This document shows positions 53,127 to 62,434 of a stretch of 64,000 nt of DNA, piece after piece. The position numbers and the translations under genes were made by a program. The stretch spans positions 1,426,001 through 1,490,000 of the forward strand of contig NZ_AP023181.1 in NCBI RefSeq assembly GCF_013426915.1, given 5' to 3'. Positions within the stretch are counted from its first letter, which is position 1. Every line of letters begins with the position of its first letter. The DNA comes from Paraburkholderia sp. PGU19 (GTDB lineage Bacteria > Pseudomonadota > Gammaproteobacteria > Burkholderiales > Burkholderiaceae). The notes below the pieces were generated by a model that saw only the letters and a list, made by a program, of their open reading frames with translations, had not been told where the DNA came from and searched no databases.

Positions 53127-54782
53127 CTATCGCTTCCGCCTGCGTCCGTTCGCCAGCGCGCGCTGGAGCGCCCCAAGTCCTTTGCGTATGTCCTGATCGC
53201 CGCCGAACAAAAGAAGTTCGAGATGGTCGCTCAAGGTTTGCGTCATATCACGGTAGTTCGCGAGAGCCTGCGACGGGATCGTCTGGATCTGCCGGTCACT
53301 TGCGAGTCGATCGATGACCGCAATGACGCGGTTGCGTTGCTTGACGTAGCGGTCTTCCGCCACGCTTTGGCGGGCACTTCCCGCAGCACCGTGCAGCACG
53401 AAATATTTCGTGAGCTCGGACGACGTCAGCGTCTCGATGGCCCGCCATGCCCACCTCGCAGCAGGTTCCGGATTGCTCGCTGGAATCGCGAGCAATGCAC
53501 CGCCGAGCGGCGACAGGGGCACCATGTCAGATGCGTAAGTGGGGTGAAGCTGCAGTCCCACGCGCCCGCCCTGTTGCAGCAACGCGTGACTATCGAGCAC
53601 GCCGTAGCGGTTCGACCAGTGGTAGCACATAGCCGCCTTCCCGGCACCGAACAGCCGCGCATTGCGCGCCCAGTCCAGACTGCTCACGCGAGCAGGAGAA
53701 AATGGAATCAACGCGCGGAGGTATTCGATGACGTGCCGGCCCATCGCCGTATCGACCTGCAGGACGCCATCATCGAATTCTGCTGCGCCTTGCGCGCCGA
53801 GAATTTGCAGGAACGTTTCCGCGATCGGCAAACCCGGCGCTGCACTCCACGTAATGCCCGCACGCCCGAGGCGCGGCCGATGCATACGCTCTGCGATACG
53901 AAGCACATCGTCGAAACTGCGAGGCGGATCAAGTCCTTCAACTTCCAGCAAATCCTGCCGGTACCATAGAAAGTCCACGGTGGGCTGCAGTGGAATGGCG
54001 TATAGCTTTCTGTCGAACCAGCTTGCCGCCCAAATAGCTTCGTAGAAGTCCGCTCCCGAAAAATTGCTTTCGGCCTGCAGGTTCTCGAGTTCAAGCAGAT
54101 GTCCGTCCCTCGACAATTCCGCGAGCCACGGGAACGGAATCGCGATGAGCAAGGGCGACGTCTCATCCCGCGCGGATTCGTCCGTGAGCACCTGATCCAG
54201 CCTCGCGCGATAGTCGACCTGCGGAAACGTCAGTATCCGCAAGCGATGACCGACGAAGCGCTCGATATCCGGCCGTTTGCGCTTGAGGATGTCGAACACG
54301 GGGTCTTCGTAAGCGACGAGCGTCAACTCGACGATATCGTTGAACCCGGCACTCGCAGGATGCGGCCATGCAACCCCGGCGTCGCCTGCGCGACTGAGCT
54401 TGACGGCGTCAAAGCGATCAAGCGTGCCATCAGCCGTCGCGCCAACGATCATCTGCACCGTCTGCTCGGTGATTCTGTCCACGCGATCGAGTAACCATGC
54501 AGACGGGACGATGGTCGCCCGGCTACCCAAGCCCGATGTCGCGCGAAACTCGAGCCAGCCTTTCGCTTTCAAGGCAGATATGATCCGGCGCGCGCTGGTC
54601 CGAGGCAGTCCGGACAGATCGGCAAGTACGGTGATGCTCACGGGCTGATCTTGCAGATGGCTCTGCAAGAGCGCGGACAGAACGGGCCAGACGGCCTGCG
54701 CCTCATCGCCGAGTTCAGTGCGCAATATCTCTCCCGCCCGGTCGAGCACGGCGATGGCCGCGAGCCGGTCATGGGCATGCAT
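53127..54782 (-). CDS. Fusion: winged-helix DNA-binding domain plus solute-binding (sugar ABC) domain
   Basis: A 551-residue protein without a signal peptide. Residues about 25-100 look like a winged helix-turn-helix (VSITVLADLSGLPRTSARRI; ALKAKGWLEFR), and about 150-500 match a family-1 extracellular solute-binding protein such as MalE/UgpB (IPFPWLAELSRDGHLLELE; FDRKLYAIPLQPTVDFLWYR; GAGKAAMCYHWSNRYGVL). A ligand domain normally found in the periplasm is thus joined to a DNA-binding domain in the cytoplasm. It is divergent from the sugar-binding protein gene at 54996 and probably senses a sugar or polyol to regulate that locus. Confidence 0.8.
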   Translation of the reverse strand: MHAHDRLAAIAVLDRAGEILRTELGDEAQAVWPVLSALLQSHLQDQPVSITVLADLSGLPRTSARRIISALKAKGWLEFRATSGLGSRATIVPSAWLLDRVDRITEQTVQMIVGATADGTLDRFDAVKLSRAGDAGVAWPHPASAGFNDIVELTLVAYEDPVFDILKRKRPDIERFVGHRLRILTFPQVDYRARLDQVLTDESARDETSPLLIAIPFPWLAELSRDGHLLELENLQAESNFSGADFYEAIWAASWFDRKLYAIPLQPTVDFLWYRQDLLEVEGLDPPRSFDDVLRIAERMHRPRLGRAGITWSAAPGLPIAETFLQILGAQGAAEFDDGVLQVDTAMGRHVIEYLRALIPFSPARVSSLDWARNARLFGAGKAAMCYHWSNRYGVLDSHALLQQGGRVGLQLHPTYASDMVPLSPLGGALLAIPASNPEPAARWAWRAIETLTSSELTKYFVLHGAAGSARQSVAEDRYVKQRNRVIAVIDRLASDRQIQTIPSQALANYRDMTQTLSDHLELLLFGGDQDIRKGLGALQRALANGRRRKR

Positions 54783-54995
54783 AGCGTGTCTCCCATCTGG
54801 AAGAGTGTTCGTAAGCCCATGATAAACATAGTAATAACCATTTTGGCGATATTATTGCGGCGATCGCCTGCTGCTCCTGCCCTACGATTCATCACAGACC
54901 GAAACCCAACCGGCGATGGACGAATCAACCGCAACCATGTTGCATGGGGCCCAAGTAAGCGCTAAAGCGCCAACTTGGGCCGACAGGAGACGAGC

Positions 54996-56015
54996 ATGAA
55001 AGGAGCAGCAAAGCTGATCGCCGCGTTGGCGACGGTGGCATTCAGTGTCAGCGCACTCGCGGCGGGCGCGAGGTTTGTCGTCGTGTCCCACGCGCCGGAT
55101 GCAGATCCGTTCTGGAACGTGGTCAAGAATGGTATTGCCGATGCCGGAAAGGATTTCGACGTTTCGGTCGACTATCGCAACCCGCCGAACGGCGACCTCG
55201 CCGACATGGTTCATCTGCTCGACCAGGCGGCTGCACGTAACTACGACGGCGTCGCCACCACGATCGCCGACTTCGATGTCGTGCGTGGCCCGGTCAAGAC
55301 GATCGTCGCGAAAGGCATACCCGTCGTCACGTTCAACTCCGGCACCGCGAAACAGAACCAGGAACTAGGCGGACTGCTGCACGTCGGCCAGCCGGAATAT
55401 CTCGCGGGCAAGGAGGCCGGGGAACGCGCGAAAGCTGCCGGTATCAAGCGCTTCCTGTGCGTCAACAACAACGCGACTAATCCCGATTCATTCGAACGCT
55501 GCCGTGGTTTTGCCGAAGCAATCGGCGCCGATTTCAAGACGTCGACGCTCGACTCCGGGAACGATCCCATCGAAGTCGAAAACAAGGTGTTCGCAGCACT
55601 GCACAAGCAGCCGGACACACAGGCGGTTTTGGCACTCGGTCCGACATCGGCGGTGCCGGCGATGCGCGCCATTCAGAAGCTTGGTCTCACCGGCAAGATC
55701 TGGTTCGCCACGTTCGACATGACGTCGGAAGTCGATAAAGGGATCAAGGCGGGAGCGGTGAAATTCGCAATCGACCAGCAACCTTACCTTCAGGGCTACA
55801 TCCCGATTGCGTTGCTCGCGCTGATGAAACAAGACCATACGCGCGATATCCAGAAGGCAATCGCCACCCTGCAAGCCAATCCGAAATTTCAGCAACGTAT
55901 CCGAACCTATGGACTCACGCCGCGCGTCCAGGCGAGCGGCATCGATACGGGACCAGGTTTCGTCACGCAAGAGAACGTCGGTCTCGTCGACAAATACGCA
56001 GGACAGTACCGTTGA
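54996..56015 (+). CDS. Ribose-type ABC substrate-binding protein
   Basis: A 339-residue periplasmic protein with a signal peptide (MKGAAKLIAALATVAFSVSA, cleaved about 22) and a family-2 sugar-binding fold: FVVVSHAPDADPFWNVVKNG, AARNYDGVATTIADF, GKIWFATFDM. It has no neighbouring ABC permease or ATPase in the window. AGGAG precedes ATG at 54996. It starts an operon with the hydroxypyruvate-isomerase-like gene 20 bases downstream. Likely ligand: a sugar or inositol-type polyol, inferred from the next two genes. Confidence 0.9.
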   Translation: MKGAAKLIAALATVAFSVSALAAGARFVVVSHAPDADPFWNVVKNGIADAGKDFDVSVDYRNPPNGDLADMVHLLDQAAARNYDGVATTIADFDVVRGPVKTIVAKGIPVVTFNSGTAKQNQELGGLLHVGQPEYLAGKEAGERAKAAGIKRFLCVNNNATNPDSFERCRGFAEAIGADFKTSTLDSGNDPIEVENKVFAALHKQPDTQAVLALGPTSAVPAMRAIQKLGLTGKIWFATFDMTSEVDKGIKAGAVKFAIDQQPYLQGYIPIALLALMKQDHTRDIQKAIATLQANPKFQQRIRTYGLTPRVQASGIDTGPGFVTQENVGLVDKYAGQYR

Positions 56016-56035
56016 ATTCACTTGAGAGGGTCACC

Positions 56036-56809
56036 ATGTTTCAACTGGCCGTATGCGCGGAAATGGTTTTCCGCGACCTCCCGTTCGCCCAGCGCGTCAG
56101 AAAGATTGCTGAACTCGGATTCCATGTGGAGATCTGGGACTGGACCCGACATGATCTCGCCGAATTACAGCAGACAGGCGCAACGTTCTCTTCGATGACG
56201 GGATATATCGAAGGCGACCTGATTACGGAAAGCGGGGCTCAGCGGCTAGTCGAAACGGCTGAGCAATCCATCGAGGCAGCGAAGCGCCTGCGCTGTCCTC
56301 GTTTGAATCTGCATGGTACGGGACTGGATAGCCATGGAATGCCCGTGAAGCCGACTCCATCGGTTACGGGACCGATGTGGCTCGCCGCCGTGCATACGCT
56401 GACGCGTATGGCGGAACTCGGCCGCCGCGCAGAAGTGGTGTTCTGCCTTGAGAACCTCAATACGGCCGTCGATCACCCGGGCGTACCGTTCGCCAGAGCC
56501 GCCGACACGCTTGCTCTCGTGGAAGCAGTCGACAGTCCGCATCTGCGCCTCAACCTCGATCTTTATCACGCGCAGATTGGCGAGGGCAATCTCATCGAAC
56601 TCGTCCGAAATGCACTGCCTTTTATTGGTGAAATCCAGGTCGCCGATGTTCCGGGACGATGTGAGCCGGGCACGGGAGAAATCTATTACCCGGCAATCGC
56701 TCGCGCCCTGTCACAAGCCGGATACCGTGGCACTGTCGCGATGGAGGCATGGGCCAGTGGCGACGATGAACTGGCATTGCAACGGTTCCGGGAAGCCTTC
56801 TCGATCTGA
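56036..56809 (+). CDS. Hydroxypyruvate isomerase-like sugar phosphate isomerase/epimerase
   Basis: A 257-residue TIM-barrel protein. Motifs CAEMVFRDLPFAQR, FCLENLN (metal-binding Glu), HLRLNLDLYHAQIGEGN and IGEIQVADVPGRCEPGTGEI are those of hydroxypyruvate isomerase (Hyi). E. coli Hyi is 258 residues. The ATG at 56036 has GAGAGGG upstream; a TTG at 56012 would overlap the preceding gene. In this setting it may instead act on a sugar or keto-inositol; the reaction is inferred by family. Confidence 0.85.
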   Translation: MFQLAVCAEMVFRDLPFAQRVRKIAELGFHVEIWDWTRHDLAELQQTGATFSSMTGYIEGDLITESGAQRLVETAEQSIEAAKRLRCPRLNLHGTGLDSHGMPVKPTPSVTGPMWLAAVHTLTRMAELGRRAEVVFCLENLNTAVDHPGVPFARAADTLALVEAVDSPHLRLNLDLYHAQIGEGNLIELVRNALPFIGEIQVADVPGRCEPGTGEIYYPAIARALSQAGYRGTVAMEAWASGDDELALQRFREAFSI

Positions 56810-56893
56810 CCGTGCGAAGTCAATTGCCGTGAAACGGGACCTCACGAAACATGGCGGTCCATCGCTAACCTTCCTTGAACGGAACGATTTCAA

Positions 56894-57904
56894 ATGCTAA
56901 ACGTTGCCCTGCTGGGCGCCGGCCGGATCGGCCAGGTGCATGCCAAATCCATCGTTGCGAATCGCGACTGCAAGCTCGTCGCGGTATCCGACGTCGTCGC
57001 CGATGCGGCACACACGCTTGCCCATCGATATGGCGCGGAGGCGCGTCCTGTCGACGCTATTTTTGGCGATTCCGCGATCGACGCCGTGCTCATTGCGACA
57101 TCGACGGACACGCATTCTGACCTCATCGAGCGAGCCACGGCCGCGGGTAAGTGGGTCCTGTGTGAGAAACCCGTCGATCTCTCGCTGGAGCGTGCGCTCC
57201 AATGCCGGGTCAAGGTGGCGAACACCGGCAAGCGCGTCATGATCGGCTTCAATCGCCGTTTCGATCCGAATTTCGCGGCGCTCAAGCATGCGCTCGATGC
57301 TGGGGAGATTGGCAAGGCCGAACTGCTGTCTATCACTTCTTTCGATCCGGCTCCGCCGCCCATTTCCTATCTCAAAGGATCAGGCGGATTGTTCCGCGAC
57401 ATGATGATTCACGATTTCGATATCGCCTGCTGGATGATGGGTGGAGCGCCGACGAAAGTCATGGCGGCAGGCTCATCGCTCGTGGATCCGGAAATCGGCG
57501 CGGCCGGCGACGTGGACACGGCCGTGGTCACGCTGACCTGGAAAGACGGTCGTATTGCCGTCATCAAGAACTCTCGCCGCGCCGGATATGGATACGATCA
57601 GCGAATCGAGCTGCTGGGTTCGCAGGGTCTGTTGTCTGCCGGGAACGTCCTCGAAAACACCGTCGAAAAAATCACGAGCGAAGGCACGCTAACTGCGAAG
57701 CCGGTGTACTTCTTTCTGGAGCGGTACATGCGGGCTTACGAAGCGGAATGGGCCGCTTTTGTCCAGGCAGTCAAGGACGACTCCGCCATGCCCGTCACGC
57801 TTGAAGATGGCATCGCGGCACTCGCCTGCGCCGAGGCCGCAGCGCGCTCTGCGCAGACCGGGGAGACTGCGACGATCCTGCCGGACATGCTCTCGGCGCG
57901 ATGA
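56894..57904 (+). CDS. Gfo/Idh/MocA oxidoreductase, inositol 2-dehydrogenase-like
   Basis: A 336-residue NAD(P)-dependent dehydrogenase. ALLGAGRIGQVHA (about 5-17) is the Rossmann nucleotide loop; LCEKPVDL (about 89-96) has the catalytic Lys; MMIHDFDIACWMMG (about 171-184) has the His/Asp active site typical of IolG. The likely reaction is oxidation of myo-inositol or a related polyol to a keto-sugar. It lies 84 bases after the isomerase gene, completing a small carbohydrate set with the binding protein. The actual polyol cannot be read. Confidence 0.88.
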   Translation: MLNVALLGAGRIGQVHAKSIVANRDCKLVAVSDVVADAAHTLAHRYGAEARPVDAIFGDSAIDAVLIATSTDTHSDLIERATAAGKWVLCEKPVDLSLERALQCRVKVANTGKRVMIGFNRRFDPNFAALKHALDAGEIGKAELLSITSFDPAPPPISYLKGSGGLFRDMMIHDFDIACWMMGGAPTKVMAAGSSLVDPEIGAAGDVDTAVVTLTWKDGRIAVIKNSRRAGYGYDQRIELLGSQGLLSAGNVLENTVEKITSEGTLTAKPVYFFLERYMRAYEAEWAAFVQAVKDDSAMPVTLEDGIAALACAEAAARSAQTGETATILPDMLSAR

Positions 57905-58455
57905 ACCTGTCTGGGAAGCGTGATGAACAGTGCGCGGCTCGCTGCAAAAAAGATCCGACAGGAAACGGAAGGCGTTCACAAACCTCACGACGCCGGGCCA
58001 ACCGACAAATCGACCGTGCGCAGTGCTTCCCCTTATCGCCAATACCTCCGTTATCCTAGTTTTTGAGGTTTGACGATTCCCCGAAATCGTCGAGGGTGCT
58101 GGGAGTGTCACGCACACTTCCAGACCCTCGCCTTGTCGGTCTCCAGACAATGGCGACCGTTTTGACGACCGAGGTCAAGCGTACCGGAAGGGCCAACCAT
58201 TGCAGAAAATGGGTAACGATGATGCAGAGTGCCAGGCCGAAACCACGCATGACCCGTCTTGACTGACCATGGTCGTCGCGGTCACTGATGGCCTCCGTCT
58301 GGCTTACCTGTCTTGCTTGCCGACGCGGTCACAAGCGCGTTACCGACCGTTACAGATAAGCGGCGACGGTTTCATTCGCCGGTGGATTGAGCGACTATCC
58401 TTCAAATGGCCATCTCACTGTCGGGTCGAATCGGCGAACCGAGGGAAGTCACATC
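57905..58455. other. 550-base gap with a long hairpin
   Basis: No supported gene; a 64-codon hydrophobic frame on the minus strand (58056-58250) lacks a ribosome site. An imperfect hairpin at 58091-58130 pairs CGAGGGT, CTGG and AGTGT with ACACT, CCAG and ACCCTCG (one bulge, one mismatch, five-base loop). No U tract follows it on either strand, so it may be an RNA element or a protein site. Confidence 0.5.
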
Positions 58456-58737
58456 ATGAAGCACGCAATCTCACTGCTGGCAATCGCTGCGGCCGTCTGC
58501 GCACCCGCGTCAGCTTCGGCTCAAGCCAATGTGGGTGGCTATTACAACCCGATTCCTCCGCCGCCACCGCCCGTAGTCTATCAATCCCACTATGCACCAC
58601 CGGGTGCATATGGGGCGCCGGGTACCTACGTCTATCAGTCCAATCCACCGCCAGTCGTGTATAGGGCGCCACCCGTCGTCTATGGCAATGGACAGGGCGG
58701 TGGCTGGCACAGGGGCTGGGAATACCACCGCCGCTGA
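58456..58737 (+). CDS. Small exported Pro/Tyr-rich protein
   Basis: A 93-residue protein with a signal peptide (MKHAISLLAIAAAVCAPASA, cleaved about 22-24) and a mature part of Pro/Tyr/Gly repeats (PPPPPPVVYQ, PPPVVYRAPPVVY). GAGGGAAG precedes the ATG. Proline/tyrosine repeats of this kind are found in small cell-envelope or secreted proteins of Burkholderia; function is unknown. Confidence 0.72.
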   Translation: MKHAISLLAIAAAVCAPASASAQANVGGYYNPIPPPPPPVVYQSHYAPPGAYGAPGTYVYQSNPPPVVYRAPPVVYGNGQGGGWHRGWEYHRR

Positions 58738-58941
58738 TGACGGACGACAGTTTGCGTTGAGGACAGCGCGCCGCATGGTTGCGTTTGGCCCCGATTGGTG
58801 TCGATTCCTGTCGTGGGCAAGACGAATCAACAATCGATGACATCAGTCGCACGCAGTCCTCGTCAGTCAGCGACTGCTGTTCATGTTCCCCTTCAACCGA
58901 TGCTTTTGGCGCGTGCCACTGTCCGCTCCCGCGCTCGCCGT

Positions 58942-59145
58942 CTATCCGTCAGCCCTGGACTCCCTCGCAGACCCGTCGTCGAGGGCGTCTGGCACTTGGG
59001 AAAGCGACTCTTGTTCGACGGGCTCGATAGTGGCGGCGAGGCCAGTCGCCAGCCCGGCATGGCGTTCGAACAACGCTTTAAGTTCAGGGCGCAGTCCATC
59101 GCCGCGTTGGGCCGCGAGTGCGTGAAGCGATAGTAACGGCAACAT
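58942..59145 (-). CDS. Small hypothetical protein
   Basis: A 67-codon frame with TGGAG seven bases before the ATG at 59145. It has an amphipathic first part (LPLLSLHALAAQRGDG) and a Glu-rich tail, with no signal or membrane segment. I do not recognise it. The call rests on the ribosome site and frame only. Confidence 0.35.
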   Translation of the reverse strand: MLPLLSLHALAAQRGDGLRPELKALFERHAGLATGLAATIEPVEQESLSQVPDALDDGSARESRADG

Positions 59146-59553
59146 GATCGGACTCCAGTCAATGAAGGACAGGCGAGCCGTACATCGATGATCGGATTGG
59201 GGACCGGGCCCCCACAGATGCAGGTGACGCGCGCACCCTTCTTCACCCGATGACCTCATCTACTGTGCGACTGCGTGAACACGATATGGCAGCCGCTCGC
59301 CACAGGCACTCCGATTCTTGCTGTCTCGTTGCTGCGAACACAAAGTAACGCCTGACGTCGACGGCTATGCCGTCTTGCCGTCCGCGCTCACGACACGATA
59401 CGCGTAGAGACCATCGTCGCCTTACGCCGCAGTTGGGTCATCGAGTATTCCAGCAAGAAACGGGGGGCATCCGACTGCTTGCGCCCATATCGTTCAGGCA
59501 GAGGGAAGCGATTGCGTTTCTCTCCCCCAACTTCAGTCAATGAGGAATTCACC
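59146..59553. other. Gap upstream of the ester-cyclase-like gene
   Basis: About 400 bases with no supported gene. It should contain the promoter of the gene at 59554; no clear motif was identified. Confidence 0.4.
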
Positions 59554-60003
59554 ATGTCCAAGGAAGATGACAACAAAGCCGTCGTGGGGCGTTGGTTCAC
59601 CGATTTCTGGGGCAAGACATGCAATCTCGACATCGTCGATGAACTTGCTGCGCCCGACATGCTTCTTCGATACTCGCTGCACGAACCGCGGCGTGGCCGC
59701 GAGGATATTAAGGCATTCATGTCCGATTTCCGCGAAGCGTTCCCGGACCTCAACTTCTGGGGCGCCGCTGATCTTATCGCCGAGGGCGACTATGTCGTCG
59801 GTCGCTGGGAAGGCGGTGGCACACATACCGGTCCGGCATTCAGCGATTTCCTCATCGGATCGTTACCTGCTGCGACCGGTCGGACAATGCGCTTCACCGG
59901 CACGACCGTGCTGCGGCTCAAAGACGGCAAGATAGTCGAAGAGATCGGACTGGACGACGGCGTGACCGCGCTACAACAACTTGGACTCATCAAGGTAGCG
60001 TGA
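59554..60003 (+). CDS. SnoaL-like ester cyclase family protein
   Basis: A 149-residue protein of the cone-shaped alpha+beta SnoaL/NTF2 fold (VGRWFTDFWGKTCNLDIVDEL; RRGREDIKAFMSDFREAFPDL; VVGRWEGGGTHTG; LRLKDGKIVEE). Members include polyketide cyclases and many uncharacterised stress proteins. GAGGA precedes the ATG at 59554. No biosynthetic genes are adjacent, so a cyclase role is not supported by context. Confidence 0.85.
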   Translation: MSKEDDNKAVVGRWFTDFWGKTCNLDIVDELAAPDMLLRYSLHEPRRGREDIKAFMSDFREAFPDLNFWGAADLIAEGDYVVGRWEGGGTHTGPAFSDFLIGSLPAATGRTMRFTGTTVLRLKDGKIVEEIGLDDGVTALQQLGLIKVA

Positions 60004-60068
60004 TCGAAGGCGCCGTGTTTTCGCAATCCCCAAGCAACGCTGTGCGCCGCTAACACCACAACGACAAT

Positions 60069-60089
60069 AGGCCGGGCGCACCCCGGCCT
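60069..60089. terminator. Hairpin between convergent genes
   Basis: AGGCCGGG (60069-60076) pairs with CCCGGCCT (60082-60089) around a five-base loop. It is between the ester-cyclase-like gene and the PBP gene. On the minus strand it is followed by AUUGUCGUUG, so it could end the PBP transcript. Confidence 0.55.
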
Positions 60090-60181
60090 GTTCCATGAGC
60101 ATCGCGCTAACCGCGAAGGGATCGGCAGTGGCACGCCACCAATTTTCGGAACGCGTTACGAAAGCGTCGCCGCCAACGACA

Positions 60182-62434
60182 TCAGAATGGCCAGAACAGG
60201 AAGTGACGGTGACGTCGGGCGCGGACCACGCGAGGCGGGCGTGTTTCCGGGCCGAGTTGTGCACGGGGATCGATGACTCGCGCGCGCAGCGCCATGTCGT
60301 AAAACGCGCCCACCATCGGCAATGCACTGTGGGCACCCTCCCCCCAATAGTCGCTGCCAAGCGTCACACGTGCATCGTCGAAACCAACCCACGCGCCAGC
60401 GACCAGTTGCGGATGCATCAGGATGAACCAGCTATCGGTGTTGCCCTGCGTCGTGCCCGTCTTGCCGGCTACGTCGGCGTGAATCCCGAAGCGAGTTCGG
60501 ATGTCCGAGCCGGTGCCGCGGTTGACGACGTCGCGCATCACGTCGACGAGCGTTTGCGCTGCGCTTGCCGGTAGCGCCACTTCTGGCGATGCGCTCGGGA
60601 ATTCCGCGAGCACCTTCCCGTTGTGATCCTCGATGCGCGTGACCATGCGCGGTTCGACATAGGCACCGTGGTCTGCGATCGTGCAATACGCCGAGACCAT
60701 TTCTTTCAGCGTGACGGGGCTTGTGCCCAGTGCGAGCGACGGCACCGCTTCGAGCGGACTCTCGCGCACCCCCATCGCGCGCGCGAGCCGCGCGACCTTC
60801 TCGGGGCCTTCCTTTTGTATAAGCTGGGCGGTGACGCGGTTGCGCGAATACGCAAGCGCGTCGCGCAGCGTCATGGGTCCGCCAGTGGGCGGTTCCGCGT
60901 CGGTCGGCCGCCAGATCGCATGTCCGCTTAGGGGAATCGCGACGTTCCGGTCGACGATCGTATCGCTCGGCCGCGCGCCGTCCGCAAAGGCCGCGCCGTA
61001 GACGAACGGCTTGAACGTCGAGCCCGGCTGGCGCCGCGCCTGCTGCACATGATCGAATGGCTCGTCGCCGAAATCGCGACTGCCCACCCATGCCTTGATA
61101 TCTCCGTTGCGTGGATCGATCGCGACAAAGCCCGCCTGGATCTGCGCTTTGCTCCGGCACAGCGCGCGGACGAACGTGGGGTCCGTGGCGAGCTTCCTGA
61201 GCGCGGCCTGATCCGATTGACCCGCGTCGCGCGCGGCGCGGTAGTCGGGCGTCTGCCGGATGAAGGTCTGGAACAGGTCGTTGCCCGGCCAGCAGCCGGT
61301 GCGTTCGTTCCATGTGTCGTTCGCGATAGATTGCAACTGGTTCGTCTGCCAGTTCATCGCCTGCGTCGCCATTGCCTGCAGACGGGAATCGATGGTCGTG
61401 CGCACGACGAGCCCGTCGGCATAGATGTTGTAGCCGTTGCGATCGGCCCATCCGATCAGCCACTTACGCAATTGCACTGCAAAATGCGGTGCGGGTCCCG
61501 GCGACGCGGTCTGGAGTTCGAAATCGACGTTGAGCGGTTGACGCTTCAACCATTCATACTCGCCAGCCTTGAGCTTCCCGTACCGGTTCATCTGCCCGAG
61601 CACGGTGTTGCGCCGCTGCAATGCACGCTCGGGATTGAGCACAGGGTTGTAGGTGCTGTTGGCCTTCAGCATGCCGACGAGCGTCGCGCTTTCGAGGATG
61701 TCGAGCTGGGCTGCCGATTTGCTGAAATAGGTGCGCGCGGCCATTTCCACGCCGTATGCGTTATACAGAAACGGCACCGTGTTCAGGTACGTCTCGAGGA
61801 TCTGGTCCTTGCTATAGACGGCTTCGATCTTGAACGCCGTGATGGCTTCCTTGAGCTTGCGCGTGAGGGTCGGCGCGCGGCCGATTTCGTCGGGATACAG
61901 ATTGCGCGCGAGCTGCTGCGTGATCGTCGAGCCGCCTTGGCGGTCACCCGAGAACGTATGCAGCGCGGCCGACGCGGTGCGCTTCAAGTCGATGCCGTGA
62001 TGCTCGTAGAAGCGACGGTCTTCCGTCGCGATCAACGCATCCACCATGTACGGCGAAATCTGCTTGAGCGACACCCATTCGCGATTGACCGGCTTGAAGT
62101 CCGCGAGCAGTTTGCCGTCGGCGGACACGATCAACGCCGGGCGGTCGACACGGACTTTGCTGATGTCACCGATGCCTGGTGTGAAAGGCACGAGCGTGAG
62201 CACGTACAGCAGGAACACCGCCGGCACCGCGCCGAGTGCCAGCGCGATACCGCGCCGCGTCGGATGACGCAGGCCTCGCAGCACGGCAATGAAGACGAGT
62301 CTGGCCTTCGTTCTGCCGGTAGCGGCCAGCGGTTGGATGCGGGCGAGCCACCTTGTGCAATGTTGATGAAACAAAGACCAATATCGACGATTCACGGTGA
62401 CGGCGCGCAGGCGGAAAAGGCGCGATCGTACCAA
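60182..62434 (-). CDS. Penicillin-binding protein, PBP1A family
   Basis: A 750-residue bifunctional peptidoglycan synthase. A membrane anchor (about 62-82) is followed by the glycosyltransferase-51 domain (TEDRRFYEHHG with Glu128; GGSTITQQLARNLY) and the transpeptidase domain with GSTFKPF (Ser472, Lys475), SRN (530-532) and KTGTT (Lys658). It should polymerise and crosslink murein in the periplasm, anchored in the inner membrane. The start is uncertain: the longest frame begins at TTG (62434), a GTG at 62395 is possible, and no ATG lies before the GT domain. It stands alone and may be a secondary PBP1 copy. Confidence 0.9.
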   Translation of the reverse strand: MVRSRLFRLRAVTVNRRYWSLFHQHCTRWLARIQPLAATGRTKARLVFIAVLRGLRHPTRRGIALALGAVPAVFLLYVLTLVPFTPGIGDISKVRVDRPALIVSADGKLLADFKPVNREWVSLKQISPYMVDALIATEDRRFYEHHGIDLKRTASAALHTFSGDRQGGSTITQQLARNLYPDEIGRAPTLTRKLKEAITAFKIEAVYSKDQILETYLNTVPFLYNAYGVEMAARTYFSKSAAQLDILESATLVGMLKANSTYNPVLNPERALQRRNTVLGQMNRYGKLKAGEYEWLKRQPLNVDFELQTASPGPAPHFAVQLRKWLIGWADRNGYNIYADGLVVRTTIDSRLQAMATQAMNWQTNQLQSIANDTWNERTGCWPGNDLFQTFIRQTPDYRAARDAGQSDQAALRKLATDPTFVRALCRSKAQIQAGFVAIDPRNGDIKAWVGSRDFGDEPFDHVQQARRQPGSTFKPFVYGAAFADGARPSDTIVDRNVAIPLSGHAIWRPTDAEPPTGGPMTLRDALAYSRNRVTAQLIQKEGPEKVARLARAMGVRESPLEAVPSLALGTSPVTLKEMVSAYCTIADHGAYVEPRMVTRIEDHNGKVLAEFPSASPEVALPASAAQTLVDVMRDVVNRGTGSDIRTRFGIHADVAGKTGTTQGNTDSWFILMHPQLVAGAWVGFDDARVTLGSDYWGEGAHSALPMVGAFYDMALRARVIDPRAQLGPETRPPRVVRARRHRHFLFWPF

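Noticed and set aside
53127..54782. Treating this gene as an ordinary ABC binding protein
   Set aside because: No signal peptide and a clear winged-helix-like N-terminus over about 100 residues.
58056..58250. 64-codon hydrophobic frame on the minus strand
   Set aside because: Overlaps the long hairpin, no ribosome site, and no coding bias; likely chance.
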